Source of the DNA: Paractinoplanes toevensis
GTDB taxonomy: Bacteria; Actinomycetota; Actinomycetes; Mycobacteriales; Micromonosporaceae
DNA: 64,000 nucleotides
NCBI RefSeq assembly: GCF_018332695.1
Contig: NZ_BOQN01000052.1
Location: forward strand, 95,693 to 159,692
Direction: 5' to 3'
The notes beneath the pieces were generated by a model. That model was not told where the DNA came from. It did not search any database and worked only from the letters and a program-made list of their open reading frames with translations. Both the position numbers and the translations under genes were made by a program. This document shows, piece by piece, positions 34,161 through 42,103 of the stretch; the first letter of the stretch is position 1, and each line of letters starts with the position of its first letter.

Positions 34161-35426
34161 ATGCCGTACACCGCCGAGGCCTTCCAGAACGAATTCCTCG
34201 CGCTGGGCGCGACCGAGGTCAACGCGATCGTCACGGTCACGTCGTCCGGCGCCGAGGGCGGCCGGCGCACCTCGGGTGCCACCGAGATCATCATCGTCGA
34301 CGCGTCCGGGTCGATGCAGGCCGAGGGGCGCATCCACGCCGCCCGGCAGGCCGCCAAGACCGCCGTCGAGTGCATCGACGACGGCGTCCACTTCGCCATC
34401 ATCGCCGGCGTCAGCACCGCCCAGCAGCTGTTCCCCGCCCCCGGCCAGCTCGCCGTCTCCGCACCGCAGACGCGGGCCGAGGCGATCCGCTCGATCGACC
34501 GGCTGCAGGCCAGCGGCGGCACCGCGATGGGCGCCTGGCTGCTGCTCGCCGCCCAGCTGTTCGCGCAGCGCCCCGGCGACATCGCGCACGCGATCCTGCT
34601 CACCGACGGCGACAACGGCGAGCGCGCCGGCTACCTGGAGCAGGTCCTCGCCTCGATCGCCGGCAAGTTCACCTGCGACAGCCGCGGCGTCGGGGTCAAC
34701 TGGAAGGTCTCCGAACTCCGCAAGATCGCCGACGCGCTGCTCGGCACCGTCGACATCGTCGCCAACCCGGCCGGGCTGGCCGCCGCGTTCGAGCAGATGA
34801 TGACCAAGGCGATGGGCAAGACCAGCGCCGACGTGCAGCTCAAGGTGTGGACCCCGGTCAACTCGACGGTCCGCTTCGTCAAGCAGGTCGAGCCCGAGGT
34901 GGCCGACCTGACCGGCAAGCGCGTCGAGGACGGCCCCCGGGCCGGCCGCTACCCGCTCGGCTCCTGGGGTGCCGAGAGCCGCGACTACCACGTCTGCGTC
35001 GACGTGCAGCCCGGCGCGGCCGGCGACGAGATGCTCGCCGCCCGCATCTCGGTCGTCGAGGGCGACACCGTGCACGCGCAGTCCCTGGTCCGGGCGGTGT
35101 GGACCGAGGACACCGCGCTCTCCACCCGGATCAACCGGCAGGTCGCCCACTACACCGGGCAGGCCGAGCTGGCCGAGACGATCCAGGCCGGCATCGAGGC
35201 CCGCAAGGCCGGCGACGACCGCACCGCGACCATCAAGTTCGGCCGGGCCGCCCAGCTCGCCCACGCCAGCGGCAACAAGGCCACCGAGGAACTCCTGGCC
35301 ACCGTCGTCGACATCGAGGACGCGGCGACCGGCACGGTGCGGCTGCGGCGCAAGGTCGAGGCCGCCGACGAGATGGCCCTGGACACCCGCTCCACCAAGA
35401 CCGTCCGGGTCGGGCGGGCCCAGTGA
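34161..35426 (+). CDS. VWA-domain protein with intact MIDAS
   Basis: 421 aa cytosolic protein. A von Willebrand A domain (about 40-205) has MIDAS DASGSM, the Thr in ASGGTAMG and the Asp in LLTDGDN. A beta-rich segment (about 225-320) and a helical C-terminal region (about 325-421) follow. No signal or TM. In other bacteria such proteins are metal-dependent scaffolds that accompany Ser/Thr kinases, PP2C and FHA proteins. AAGGAG supports the ATG, and its stop overlaps the FHA gene start. Confidence 0.9.
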   Translation: MPYTAEAFQNEFLALGATEVNAIVTVTSSGAEGGRRTSGATEIIIVDASGSMQAEGRIHAARQAAKTAVECIDDGVHFAIIAGVSTAQQLFPAPGQLAVSAPQTRAEAIRSIDRLQASGGTAMGAWLLLAAQLFAQRPGDIAHAILLTDGDNGERAGYLEQVLASIAGKFTCDSRGVGVNWKVSELRKIADALLGTVDIVANPAGLAAAFEQMMTKAMGKTSADVQLKVWTPVNSTVRFVKQVEPEVADLTGKRVEDGPRAGRYPLGSWGAESRDYHVCVDVQPGAAGDEMLAARISVVEGDTVHAQSLVRAVWTEDTALSTRINRQVAHYTGQAELAETIQAGIEARKAGDDRTATIKFGRAAQLAHASGNKATEELLATVVDIEDAATGTVRLRRKVEAADEMALDTRSTKTVRVGRAQ

Positions 35427-36067
35427 CCACCTACACCTGCCCGAAGGGGCATGCGTCCGGCACCGACGACTTCTGCGACGAGTGCGGCGCGAAGATCGGC
35501 GGCACGGCGTCGATCCCCGCGGCCGCGCCCCCGGCCGCGGCCCCGGCCGCGGCTTCGCCGCCATGCCCCCACTGCGGGGCACCCCGGGCGGGCGCGTCAC
35601 GCTTCTGTGAGGATTGCGGGTACGACCACAGCACCGGCAAAGTGCCTACGCTGACCGCGCCCCCGGCCGTGGCGACCCCGGTGACCGGGCAGTGGACGGC
35701 GACGATCGCGGCCGACCGGGCGTACTTCGAGGAGAACGCGATCGAGGGCGTCACCTTCCCGGCCGAGGCACCGGAACGCACCGTCACCCTGCCCGCGCCG
35801 CAGGTCCGCATCGGCCGGCGCAGCACGTCGAAGGGCACCGACCCGGAGATCGACCTGGCCGACTCCGACCCCGGCGTCTCGCACAGCCACGCGCTGCTGA
35901 CCCTGAGCGTGGACGGGGTGTGGCTGGTCTCCGACCTGGGCTCGACCAACGGCACCTACCTCAACGCCGAGCAGCAGCCGCTCGGCGCCGGCCAGACCCG
36001 GCAGCTCAAGGGCGGCGACCAGGTGCACGTCGGCGCCTGGACCACGATCACCCTGCACGCCCCGTAA
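35423..36067 (+). CDS. Zinc-ribbon FHA-domain protein
   Basis: 214 aa. N-terminal ribbons CPKGHASGTDDFCDECG and CPHCG...FCEDCG (about 5-70), then an Ala/Pro linker. The C-terminal FHA domain (about 125-210) has the phosphothreonine-binding signature: VRIGRRS, SHSHALL and GSTNGTYLN. It is the likely reader or substrate of PknG, functionally analogous to GarA. It lacks the N-terminal ETTS phospho-motif of GarA, so the phosphosite, if any, differs. Last gene of the operon; GTG overlaps the VWA stop. Confidence 0.92.
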   Translation: MTTYTCPKGHASGTDDFCDECGAKIGGTASIPAAAPPAAAPAAASPPCPHCGAPRAGASRFCEDCGYDHSTGKVPTLTAPPAVATPVTGQWTATIAADRAYFEENAIEGVTFPAEAPERTVTLPAPQVRIGRRSTSKGTDPEIDLADSDPGVSHSHALLTLSVDGVWLVSDLGSTNGTYLNAEQQPLGAGQTRQLKGGDQVHVGAWTTITLHAP

Positions 36068-36125
36068 GCCGGATTTATCGCCGAACCCCGGCCGGGCCGG
36101 GCCGAGGCGGGATACCTTCCCGGAC

Positions 36126-36572
36126 GTGGTGAGAGATCACCGGGTCGGTCCGGCCGAGCGCACCCAGGTGCTCGGCCTGCTCGGCAACGCCTTCGAGGCC
36201 GGGGTGCTACCGGTCGGCGACTACGACGCCCGGGTGACCGCGGTCGGCACCGCCACCCACGCGTCCCAGCTGCGACTGCAGATCTCCGACCTGCCACCGG
36301 CGTACGCCTGGGGTGAGCTGCCGCCGCTCCCGCCGGAAGCGACCCCGGCCTCCGGCCGGATCGCGCTGGTCCTCGGCATCGCCTCGGTGCCGATGTCGGT
36401 CTGCGGCATCGGCTTCCTGCTCGGCCTGCTCGCGGTGATCGCCAGCCGCGGTGGCGGCCCGGAACCGGGCGGTCCGCGGGTGACCCCGGCGTTGATCGGC
36501 CGGATCTTCGGCTTCATCGGCATCGCGCTGTCGATCGTCGCGGTGGTGGCCGTCCTGATCGCTCGCCCCTGA
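36126..36572 (+). CDS. DUF1707-DUF4190-like membrane protein
   Basis: 148 aa. The N-terminal ~55 residues (RVGPAERTQVLGLLGNAFEA, LPVGDYDARV) are a DUF1707 (SHOCT-like) domain. Two TM segments (about 78-103 and 120-145) with a Gly-rich loop fit DUF4190. Function unknown; such proteins cluster near signalling genes in actinobacteria. TACCTT (36113-36118) lies 7 nt before the GTG with no Shine-Dalgarno, so the mRNA is probably leaderless and the gene separate from the PknG operon. Confidence 0.85.
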   Translation: MVRDHRVGPAERTQVLGLLGNAFEAGVLPVGDYDARVTAVGTATHASQLRLQISDLPPAYAWGELPPLPPEATPASGRIALVLGIASVPMSVCGIGFLLGLLAVIASRGGGPEPGGPRVTPALIGRIFGFIGIALSIVAVVAVLIARP

Positions 36573-36593
36573 GCCTCCACAGTGGCCGGAGCC

Positions 36594-36621
36594 TTGACTC
36601 GACGGTTGAGAGCGTTAACAT
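36594..36621 (+). promoter_or_regulatory. Promoter of the orphan sugar-binding lipoprotein with LacI-like operator
   Basis: TTGACT (36594-36599), a 16-nt spacer and TAACAT (36616-36621) form a good housekeeping promoter. Overlapping the -10, TGAGAGCGTTAACA is an imperfect dyad around a central CG, like operators of LacI-family sugar regulators. No LacI gene is in the window. Confidence 0.6.
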
Positions 36622-36640
36622 CCATTCTTGCCATGGCTGA

Positions 36641-36665
36641 AATGCCGGTGAAACATACCGGCATT
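36641..36665 (+). promoter_or_regulatory. Leader hairpin in the lipoprotein 5' UTR
   Basis: AATGCCGGT (36641-36649) and ACCGGCATT (36657-36665) form a perfect 9-bp stem with a 7-nt GAAACAT loop, about 15 nt into the predicted transcript and 70 nt before the ATG. There is no U-tract, so mRNA stabilisation or protein binding is as likely as attenuation. Confidence 0.65.
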
Positions 36666-36735
36666 CGGCACAAGGGCCACTCCCCCTGGCCCGGTCTTGT
36701 CACGGCATGGCGATGGGACGAACGGGGGACGAACC

Positions 36736-37716
36736 ATGCTCAAACCGATTGCCGCCGCACTGCACATCATGTTGATAGCGACGGCCTTGACGGCCTGCAC
36801 GAACAATTCGGACGCGGAAATTCAGCCGGCCCGGAAGGGCCAGATCACCATCGGCTTCTCGCAGATCGGGGAATCGAGCCGCTGGCGGGCCGCCAACACG
36901 CGATCGATCCAGGACGCGGCCAGAATCCAGAACGTCCGGCTGATCTTCTCGGTGGCCGGGCTCAGCCAGCAGAAACAGATTTCTGACATCCAGAGCTTCA
37001 TCCTGCAGAAGGTGGACGTCATCGCCTTCTCCCCGGTGGTGGAGGCGGGCTGGGACGATGTGCTCCGCGCGGCCAAGGCCGCGAAAATCCCGGTGATCCT
37101 GACCGACCGGGCAATCCGGACGGAAGACCCGTCGCTGTTCACGTCGTCCCTGGGCTCGGACTTCATCAGCGAGGGAATCAGCGCGGCGGTCTGGACGAAG
37201 AACGAATTCCGCAAGGCGCCCGGCCCGGTGAACGTCGTCGAGTTGAGCGGCACTCCCGGCTCGGCCCCGGCGATCCAGCGGCGGGCCGGTTTCCTGGAGG
37301 GCATCGACGGCGACACCAAATTCAAAATAATCTCGTCCCGTACGGCGAACTTCTCCCGGGCCGACGGGAAGCGCGTCATGGCCGAGCTGCTCCGGTCGCA
37401 CGACGACATCGACGTGGTCTTCGCCCAGAACGACGACATGGGTCTCGGCGCCGTCACGGCCATCGAGGAGGCCGGCAAACGACCCGGGAAAGACATCAAG
37501 ATCGCCACCATCGACGCGATCCACGACGGTCTCGTGGCACTGTCCAACGGAAAGATAAATTTCATCGCCGAATGCAACCCGCTGGTCGGCCCGCAGTTGA
37601 TGGAACTCATCCAGGACGTGTTCCTCGGCATCCCCGTGCCCAAGCGGGTGGACACCCGGGAAACGGTCTTCTTCCGAGAGAACGTCGACCAATACATCAA
37701 CGACCGTAAGTATTAG
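36736..37716 (+). CDS. Orphan sugar ABC transporter substrate-binding lipoprotein
   Basis: 326 aa periplasmic-binding-protein type I (RbsB/YtfQ-like) lipoprotein. Signal peptide with lipobox LTAC (Cys about 21). The body has ITIGFSQIGESSRWR, VDVIAFSPVVEAGWDDVL, PVILTDRAI, and VVFAQNDDMGLGAVTAIEEAG, close to the galactofuranose/sugar-binding YtfQ group. No permease or ATPase gene is adjacent, so it either serves a transporter encoded elsewhere or acts as a sensor. ATG 36736 follows a GGGGGAC ribosome site. Its base composition is less GC-rich than its neighbours (AAA, ATA codons present). Confidence 0.9.
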   Translation: MLKPIAAALHIMLIATALTACTNNSDAEIQPARKGQITIGFSQIGESSRWRAANTRSIQDAARIQNVRLIFSVAGLSQQKQISDIQSFILQKVDVIAFSPVVEAGWDDVLRAAKAAKIPVILTDRAIRTEDPSLFTSSLGSDFISEGISAAVWTKNEFRKAPGPVNVVELSGTPGSAPAIQRRAGFLEGIDGDTKFKIISSRTANFSRADGKRVMAELLRSHDDIDVVFAQNDDMGLGAVTAIEEAGKRPGKDIKIATIDAIHDGLVALSNGKINFIAECNPLVGPQLMELIQDVFLGIPVPKRVDTRETVFFRENVDQYINDRKY

Positions 37717-37734
37717 TCGTGCGTCGGCCCGGCG

Positions 37735-37750
37735 CCCTGACTGGTCAGGG
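37735..37750. terminator. Bidirectional palindrome between convergent genes
   Basis: CCCTGAC (37735-37741) and GTCAGGG (37744-37750) are perfect inverted repeats 2 nt apart. They overlap the stop codon of the convergent FRG gene and lie 19 nt after the lipoprotein stop. Confidence 0.55.
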
Positions 37751-38518
37751 TGTCGCGGCGGCCCCGTGCGGCGGATAGGCGTGCCGCAGCTCCTGGGCGA
37801 GGTGACCCAGGTCGGGGAAGATGTCGCCTTCGCGGAATCCGCAGACGGAGACCTCATGCGCCAGGCCCGCGATGTCGGCGGCCGGCACGGTCAGCTTCTC
37901 GATGAATTCCGCGTTGCGGTTCAGCCGGTTGAGCGCAGTCGGATCGGAGTGGATGGTGAAGCAGCCCTGCTGAACGAACATCCGCAGATCTGTCTCCGCC
38001 GCCATCACCGCCATGACGGTATTCGGCTCGGCCGCGTTGTCGGTGAACGCCGGCGCCAGCAGTTCCTTGCACATCACGGCGTCGATGGACGGCGTGACGT
38101 CGGTATCCGGGTGAATTCTGTTCATGGCGTGCGGACGAAGCACCCAGATGACCGCATCGGCACCCGGCGAGGAATCGACCATGTCGGCGAGGCGGTGCTC
38201 CACCGCGAAATACGCCGCCACCAGCGGCGATCGGGTCCAGTCAAGAATCCGGGTGGGCAGGCCGTAATGCTGCATGAGACCCAGCCACGCGGCATGAGCG
38301 TCGTAGGCCGGGGCCGGGCTGTATCGAATGGCGGCACGGGAGCGGAAACGATTGGTGAAATTCCGTTCGTCGAGCGGCGTGTAACCACGGCGGATGGAAG
38401 GCTCCACATCCCAGCGGTCGTCGCGTTGGCCCCGAAACCACAAAATATCCTGGTCGCCCTGTTGGCGTCGGTTGACGGCGTCGATCAGGTCGGACACCGA
38501 CCCCACGGACGAAGGCAT
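37745..38518 (-). CDS. FRG-domain protein
   Basis: 257 aa cytosolic protein carrying the FRG domain. The name-giving motif lies in ILWFRGQRDDRWDVEPSI, followed by LMQHYGLPTRILDWTRSP and AAYFAVEH, the conserved core. The domain is widespread in bacteria, including phage and accessory islands, with no established biochemical function. I start at ATG 38518 (MPSSVGSVSDLIDAV); a GTG at 38545 is possible and neither has a good ribosome site. It is less GC-rich than neighbouring genes and isolated between unrelated genes, which suggests horizontal acquisition. Confidence 0.88.
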   Translation of the reverse strand: MPSSVGSVSDLIDAVNRRQQGDQDILWFRGQRDDRWDVEPSIRRGYTPLDERNFTNRFRSRAAIRYSPAPAYDAHAAWLGLMQHYGLPTRILDWTRSPLVAAYFAVEHRLADMVDSSPGADAVIWVLRPHAMNRIHPDTDVTPSIDAVMCKELLAPAFTDNAAEPNTVMAVMAAETDLRMFVQQGCFTIHSDPTALNRLNRNAEFIEKLTVPAADIAGLAHEVSVCGFREGDIFPDLGHLAQELRHAYPPHGAAATP

Positions 38519-38566
38519 GGTGGGAATGCTAGTCCGCCGGCCCACCCTGCATGACGTGTTCTAAGG

Positions 38567-39385
38567 TCAGGTGCGGGAGGCCGCGTGCCGGGCGTCGGCC
38601 AGCAGCTCCAGGGTGGCCAGGCGCAGCGCGTCGCTGCGGGCGTAGAGCGACGCCCCCGGCCCCGGCCTGGTTCGCCCGCCGAGGCCGCTGAACGAGCCGC
38701 CCGCCTCGGTGAGGATCAGGGAGGTCGCGGCGAAGTCCCAGATCTGCCCGCCGGTCTGGATGGCCAGGTCCAGGTCGCCGCGGGCGACCAGCAGGCCGGG
38801 GTGCACCGGCCACGGCAGCGGCGGGGTGACCTCGCCGATCGGGCCGACCAGGTTGGGCGCCCACGTCTCCGGGACCGCCGCGAAGCGCGCGCCCTCGAGC
38901 TCCTCCGGGCCGTCGGACACTCGCAGCGGGGTCGCGGCCACCACCCGGCCGCCGACGATCCGGCCCTCGAAGGCGCCGCCGCCGCGGACCGCCCAGAAGA
39001 CGCTGCCCTGGGCCGGGTGGGCGGCCACGCCGACGATGATCTCGCCGTCCTCCTCGAGGGCGGTCAGGATCAGCCAGCGGTCGTCGCCGGCCACGAACAG
39101 CGCGGTCCCGTCGATCGGGTCGATGATCCAGCGGCGGGACGCGTCGGGGCCTGCGCTGGCACCATGCTCCTCGCCGAGGATGGCGTCGTGCGGGCGGGCC
39201 GCGGCGAGCACGTCGCGGATCGCGGTCTCGGTGGCCCGGTCGGCGGCGGTGACCACGCTGCCGTCCGCCTTGAGCTCGCGGGGCAGGTCGGCCAGGGCAC
39301 TGAAGTGCGGCAACGCCACCGCGGCGCCGGTGAGCACGGCGCGGTGGGCCAGCTGAAGATCGGTCTCCACCAGGTCATCCTGCAC
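38567..39385 (-). CDS. Inositol-monophosphatase-family phosphatase
   Basis: 272 aa Mg-dependent phosphatase of the IMPase/HisN-like group. Metal motifs: ILGEEHG (Glu), DPIDGTALF (Asp-Pro-Ile-Asp-Gly-Thr) and IWDFAATSLILTEAGG near the C-terminus. In actinobacteria close relatives act as histidinol-phosphatase (HisN) or inositol-1-phosphatase; the substrate cannot be told apart here. The GTG start at 39385 (VQDDLVETDLQLAHRAV) is chosen because homology begins there; upstream in-frame ATGs give an unconserved extension. No his genes nearby. Confidence 0.88.
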   Translation of the reverse strand: MQDDLVETDLQLAHRAVLTGAAVALPHFSALADLPRELKADGSVVTAADRATETAIRDVLAAARPHDAILGEEHGASAGPDASRRWIIDPIDGTALFVAGDDRWLILTALEEDGEIIVGVAAHPAQGSVFWAVRGGGAFEGRIVGGRVVAATPLRVSDGPEELEGARFAAVPETWAPNLVGPIGEVTPPLPWPVHPGLLVARGDLDLAIQTGGQIWDFAATSLILTEAGGSFSGLGGRTRPGPGASLYARSDALRLATLELLADARHAASRT

Positions 39386-39445
39386 GTGCGACCCGGCTCG
39401 CGGCGTGTCTTGGGCGCAAGGACCGCGCATCCGGGCGACAAACAA

Positions 39446-39715
39446 TCAGCAACCGGGGCCGGTCGCCACTCCCCCGGCCACCGAATACGCGGTGATGTCG
39501 CCTTTGACGTACCCGGCCAGGTCGTCGATCGACTCCGGCTGGGCGTCGTTCAGCGCCACGTACGCGACGATCGCCGTGTCGACGGTGCGGCACGACGCCT
39601 GGTTCGCGACGACTCGCGCGTGGGCCACCAGCTCCGCCGGATCTAACGCTTGGTAAGACACGCCGGCAACACTCACTGTTACTGCTGCGGCCATGGCTAC
39701 GTGGGTCAAGTGCAC
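39446..39715 (-). CDS. Small exported pilin-like protein
   Basis: 89 aa with an N-terminal hydrophobic segment (about 5-25). The C-terminal part CRTVDTAIVAYVALNDAQPE followed by SIDDLAGYVKGDI resembles the alpha1-loop of type II pseudopilins, in which short actinobacterial pilin-like proteins carry the same 'VETAIEAYYAxNGxYP' pattern. No prepilin peptidase motif (G-F-T-x-x-E) is visible, so the assignment is by similarity of pattern only. GTG 39715 or ATG 39694 could start it. It lies upstream of the IMPase-like gene on the same strand. Confidence 0.6.
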   Translation of the reverse strand: MHLTHVAMAAAVTVSVAGVSYQALDPAELVAHARVVANQASCRTVDTAIVAYVALNDAQPESIDDLAGYVKGDITAYSVAGGVATGPGC

Positions 39716-39803
39716 CGGTGCAGCCTAGGCAAGATCACTCTCAGTGGTGACCTGCCCGAACGGATGAGTCTTCCGGCCGGGAGTGCCACTCTGGGTGAAA
39801 GTG

Positions 39804-40535
39804 CTAAACCTGCTGCTGGAGGAAGGCGAGGATGCGGGCGGACACCGCCGGGTAACCCGGGCGGCCCGGTTTGAGGTAGTCGCCGTGCCGACCGGCCGGG
39901 ACGGTCACGAAGGTTTTCGGCCACGGCAGGGCCGCGTACGCCGCACGCCCGGCGCTCAGCGGAACCGTCCCGTCCCGGTCGCCATGAATGAACAGCACGT
40001 CGGCCGAGGGGCCGCCGAACGCCGAAGGCGGGCGGCGCCCGGCCACCGACACGGCCGCCACGATCCCCGGGTCGTGCCCGGCCCGCAGCAGCCCGAGCGT
40101 CGTGGTGCCGCCGGCCGAGAACCCGACCGCGACCACCCGGGCGGCGTCCATCCGCGGATCCGCCCGCTCGGCCGCGTGCAGCACGTAGGCCGCGTCGGCC
40201 GGCTGGTTGCGCACGTCGGCCCGGTCCACCCGGACCTTCGCGTTGGTGTGCGGGTAGGCCGGCGCGACCACGATGAAACCGGCCTGCGCCCAGGTCGCGG
40301 CGAGCGGGGCGAACTGCGCGGGCAGGCCGCCGAGGCCGTGGCTGAACAACACGACCGGGTGCTTTCCGGTCAGCCCGTCGAGGGACCAGATCGTGGTGGG
40401 CAACGGGCGGTCCTTACCCCGCGCGAGCAGCAGGAGGCGGGTCGTCACCCGGGCGCGGGACTCGGCATGTGCGACGCTGCCCCCGCAACCGGCAAGCAAC
40501 GCCATCAGCACGACGAATGCTCCCAACCTGCGCAT
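39804..40535 (-). CDS. Lipoprotein alpha/beta hydrolase (dienelactone-hydrolase-like)
   Basis: 243 aa. Signal peptide with lipobox LAGC (Cys about 17). Alpha/beta-hydrolase features: oxyanion segment VVLFSHGLGG, nucleophile elbow VGFSAGGTT, acid in HGDRDGTVP, and His in AGRHGDYL. Probably an extracytoplasmic esterase; the chlorophyllase/PAF-acetylhydrolase-like arrangement is similar. It is divergent from another hydrolase gene at 40588, with a 52-nt shared promoter region. Confidence 0.88.
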   Translation of the reverse strand: MRRLGAFVVLMALLAGCGGSVAHAESRARVTTRLLLLARGKDRPLPTTIWSLDGLTGKHPVVLFSHGLGGLPAQFAPLAATWAQAGFIVVAPAYPHTNAKVRVDRADVRNQPADAAYVLHAAERADPRMDAARVVAVGFSAGGTTTLGLLRAGHDPGIVAAVSVAGRRPPSAFGGPSADVLFIHGDRDGTVPLSAGRAAYAALPWPKTFVTVPAGRHGDYLKPGRPGYPAVSARILAFLQQQV

Positions 40536-40587
40536 GCCGTGAGCTTAGGAACGTCACGCCAGCGGACATATCACCGTTGTGGGGGCG

Positions 40588-41361
40588 ATGAGACGACGAA
40601 TATTGCTCGGCGGCGGCGCAGCGGTGGTGACGGTCGCCACGGTGGCCGGTTACCGCCGCCGTTTGGCCGAGGAAGACCTGGTGATACCGGCGGCACCGGC
40701 CGGCGAGCAGCGGCTTCTGCACCTACCCTCGGCCGCCCGGGGCCGGACGGTCGACGTCTACACGGCCGTTCCGGCCGGCCACGGCGACGGCCACGGCCTG
40801 CCGGTCTGCCTGATCCTGCACGGCGGGAGCAAACGGCCGGCCGACTTCGCCGGCCTGGGGCTGGGGAAATTCCTGACCGATGCCGTACGCCGTGGAGCAC
40901 CCCCGTTCGTGCTGGTCGGTGCGGACGGCGACCGCCTAGCCTGGCGCCCGTCGGGCGGGGACGACCCGCAGCGGATGGTCCACGACGAACTCCCGGCGTG
41001 GTGCCGCAAGCTCGGCTACGACACCACCCGGATGGCGGTGTGGGGCTGGTCGATGGGCGGGTACGGCGCCCTGCTGCTGGCCGAGGCGTACCCCGGGTTC
41101 GCGCGGGCGGTGGCGGCCTTCTCCCCCGCCGTGCGGCCCGGCGACGACGTCTCGGTGGCCGCCTCGCTGCTGCGCGGCACCCCGGTCGGCCTGTGGTGCG
41201 GCAAGCAGGACAGCCTCTACTACAACGTGCGCGCGCTGGAGAAACGGCTGCCGGAGAGGCCCGCGGCGGGCGGGTACGCGGACGGCCGGCACAACTTCGG
41301 CTACTGGTCGCGATGTGTGCCGAATGCGTTCGACTTCGTCGCCGGGGCTTTACGACCCTGA
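40588..41361 (+). CDS. Exported esterase (esterase D / antigen-85-like)
   Basis: 257 aa. MRRRILLGGGAAVVTVA is a twin-arginine-like or Sec-type N-terminal signal/anchor. Catalytic elbow WGWSMGGYGALLLAE; oxyanion segment LILHGGSKRP; acid probably in CGKQDSLYY; His in DGRHNFGYW. This is the esterase-family pattern of mycolyltransferase-like and formylglutathione-hydrolase-like proteins; substrate unknown. ATG 40588 is preferred over GTG 40579 because GTGGGGG precedes it. Confidence 0.86.
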   Translation: MRRRILLGGGAAVVTVATVAGYRRRLAEEDLVIPAAPAGEQRLLHLPSAARGRTVDVYTAVPAGHGDGHGLPVCLILHGGSKRPADFAGLGLGKFLTDAVRRGAPPFVLVGADGDRLAWRPSGGDDPQRMVHDELPAWCRKLGYDTTRMAVWGWSMGGYGALLLAEAYPGFARAVAAFSPAVRPGDDVSVAASLLRGTPVGLWCGKQDSLYYNVRALEKRLPERPAAGGYADGRHNFGYWSRCVPNAFDFVAGALRP

Positions 41362-41418
41362 CGCCCGTTCCGTACGGTGGTTACTCAGAGCAACGGTTGA
41401 CTCACGCTGGAGGATCCC

Positions 41419-41784
41419 ATGCGTCGTGCCGCTGTCTTCGTCGCCGCCCTTGTCGCGGCCCTCTGGATCGCCTCGCCCGCCCAGGCCTTCGCCCACAACA
41501 ACGTCCACAGCACCTATCTGCACGCCGTCCTCGACGCACTCACCCTGGTGGTGGTGTCCGCGCCGGTCTGGACGGCGCTGCTGTGGGCCGGCGGCCGCCG
41601 GTGGTGGCTGGCCGCGCTGATCGCGGTCGTGCAGATACCGGTCGCGGTGATCGGCTTCGTGCCGATCGCGAACCCCTACCTGCACCTGACACTCTTCGTG
41701 ATCGCCCTCGGCCTCACCGCGGTGTCGCTGCGGATTGTCCGGCAGCAGGCCCGGGCCGCGGTGCCCGCACCCACTCACCGTTAG
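41419..41784 (+). CDS. Small membrane protein, unknown
   Basis: 121 aa. An N-terminal signal-like segment (MRRAAVFVAALVAALWIASPAQAFA) precedes a His-containing stretch (HNNVHSTYLHAVLDAL). Three TM helices follow at about 38-56, 62-80 and 85-107. GGAGGATCCC precedes the ATG. No family recognised. Its 3' end overlaps the convergent gene by 71 nt. Confidence 0.75.
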   Translation: MRRAAVFVAALVAALWIASPAQAFAHNNVHSTYLHAVLDALTLVVVSAPVWTALLWAGGRRWWLAALIAVVQIPVAVIGFVPIANPYLHLTLFVIALGLTAVSLRIVRQQARAAVPAPTHR

Positions 41785-42094
41785 GCGCCCGGACGGCCAG
41801 GCCGATGACGGCGGCCTGGCCGTCCCGGATCAGCTCCACCTCGGGGCAGCCGTCGGCCGCCGGGTGCCAGCCGTCGCGGCCCCGGACGGCGTTGTGCCGG
41901 CAGTGTTCCTCGTCGGCGTAACCCCAGGCGCGCAGGATCTCCCGGTCGCCGAGGAAGTAGCAGCCGACCGTCGCGGTGCGACCGTCCTCGTCGCGGTGAA
42001 AGTAGGAGGCTCGCAGCCCCGGCACCGGAACGCCCTCGAACGGGGCGTCGTCCTGAGTACGCATAAGCATAAATTCGGAAATGTCGGGAAGCAC
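41714..42094 (-). CDS. Hypothetical protein, convergently overlapping its neighbour
   Basis: 126 aa soluble protein rich in aromatic and acidic residues (SYFHRDEDGRTATVGCYFLG, ILRAWGYADEEHCRHNAV). No family recognised. The GTG start lies 5 nt after TAGATA, suggesting a very short or absent leader; ATG 42070 and 42064 are alternatives. The last ~24 codons overlap the 3' end of the gene at 41419-41784, unusual enough that the true C-terminus should be treated with caution. Confidence 0.6.
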   Translation of the reverse strand: MLPDISEFMLMRTQDDAPFEGVPVPGLRASYFHRDEDGRTATVGCYFLGDREILRAWGYADEEHCRHNAVRGRDGWHPAADGCPEVELIRDGQAAVIGLAVRAPNGEWVRAPRPGPAAGQSAATPR

Positions 42095-42103
42095 GCACGT
42101 ATC

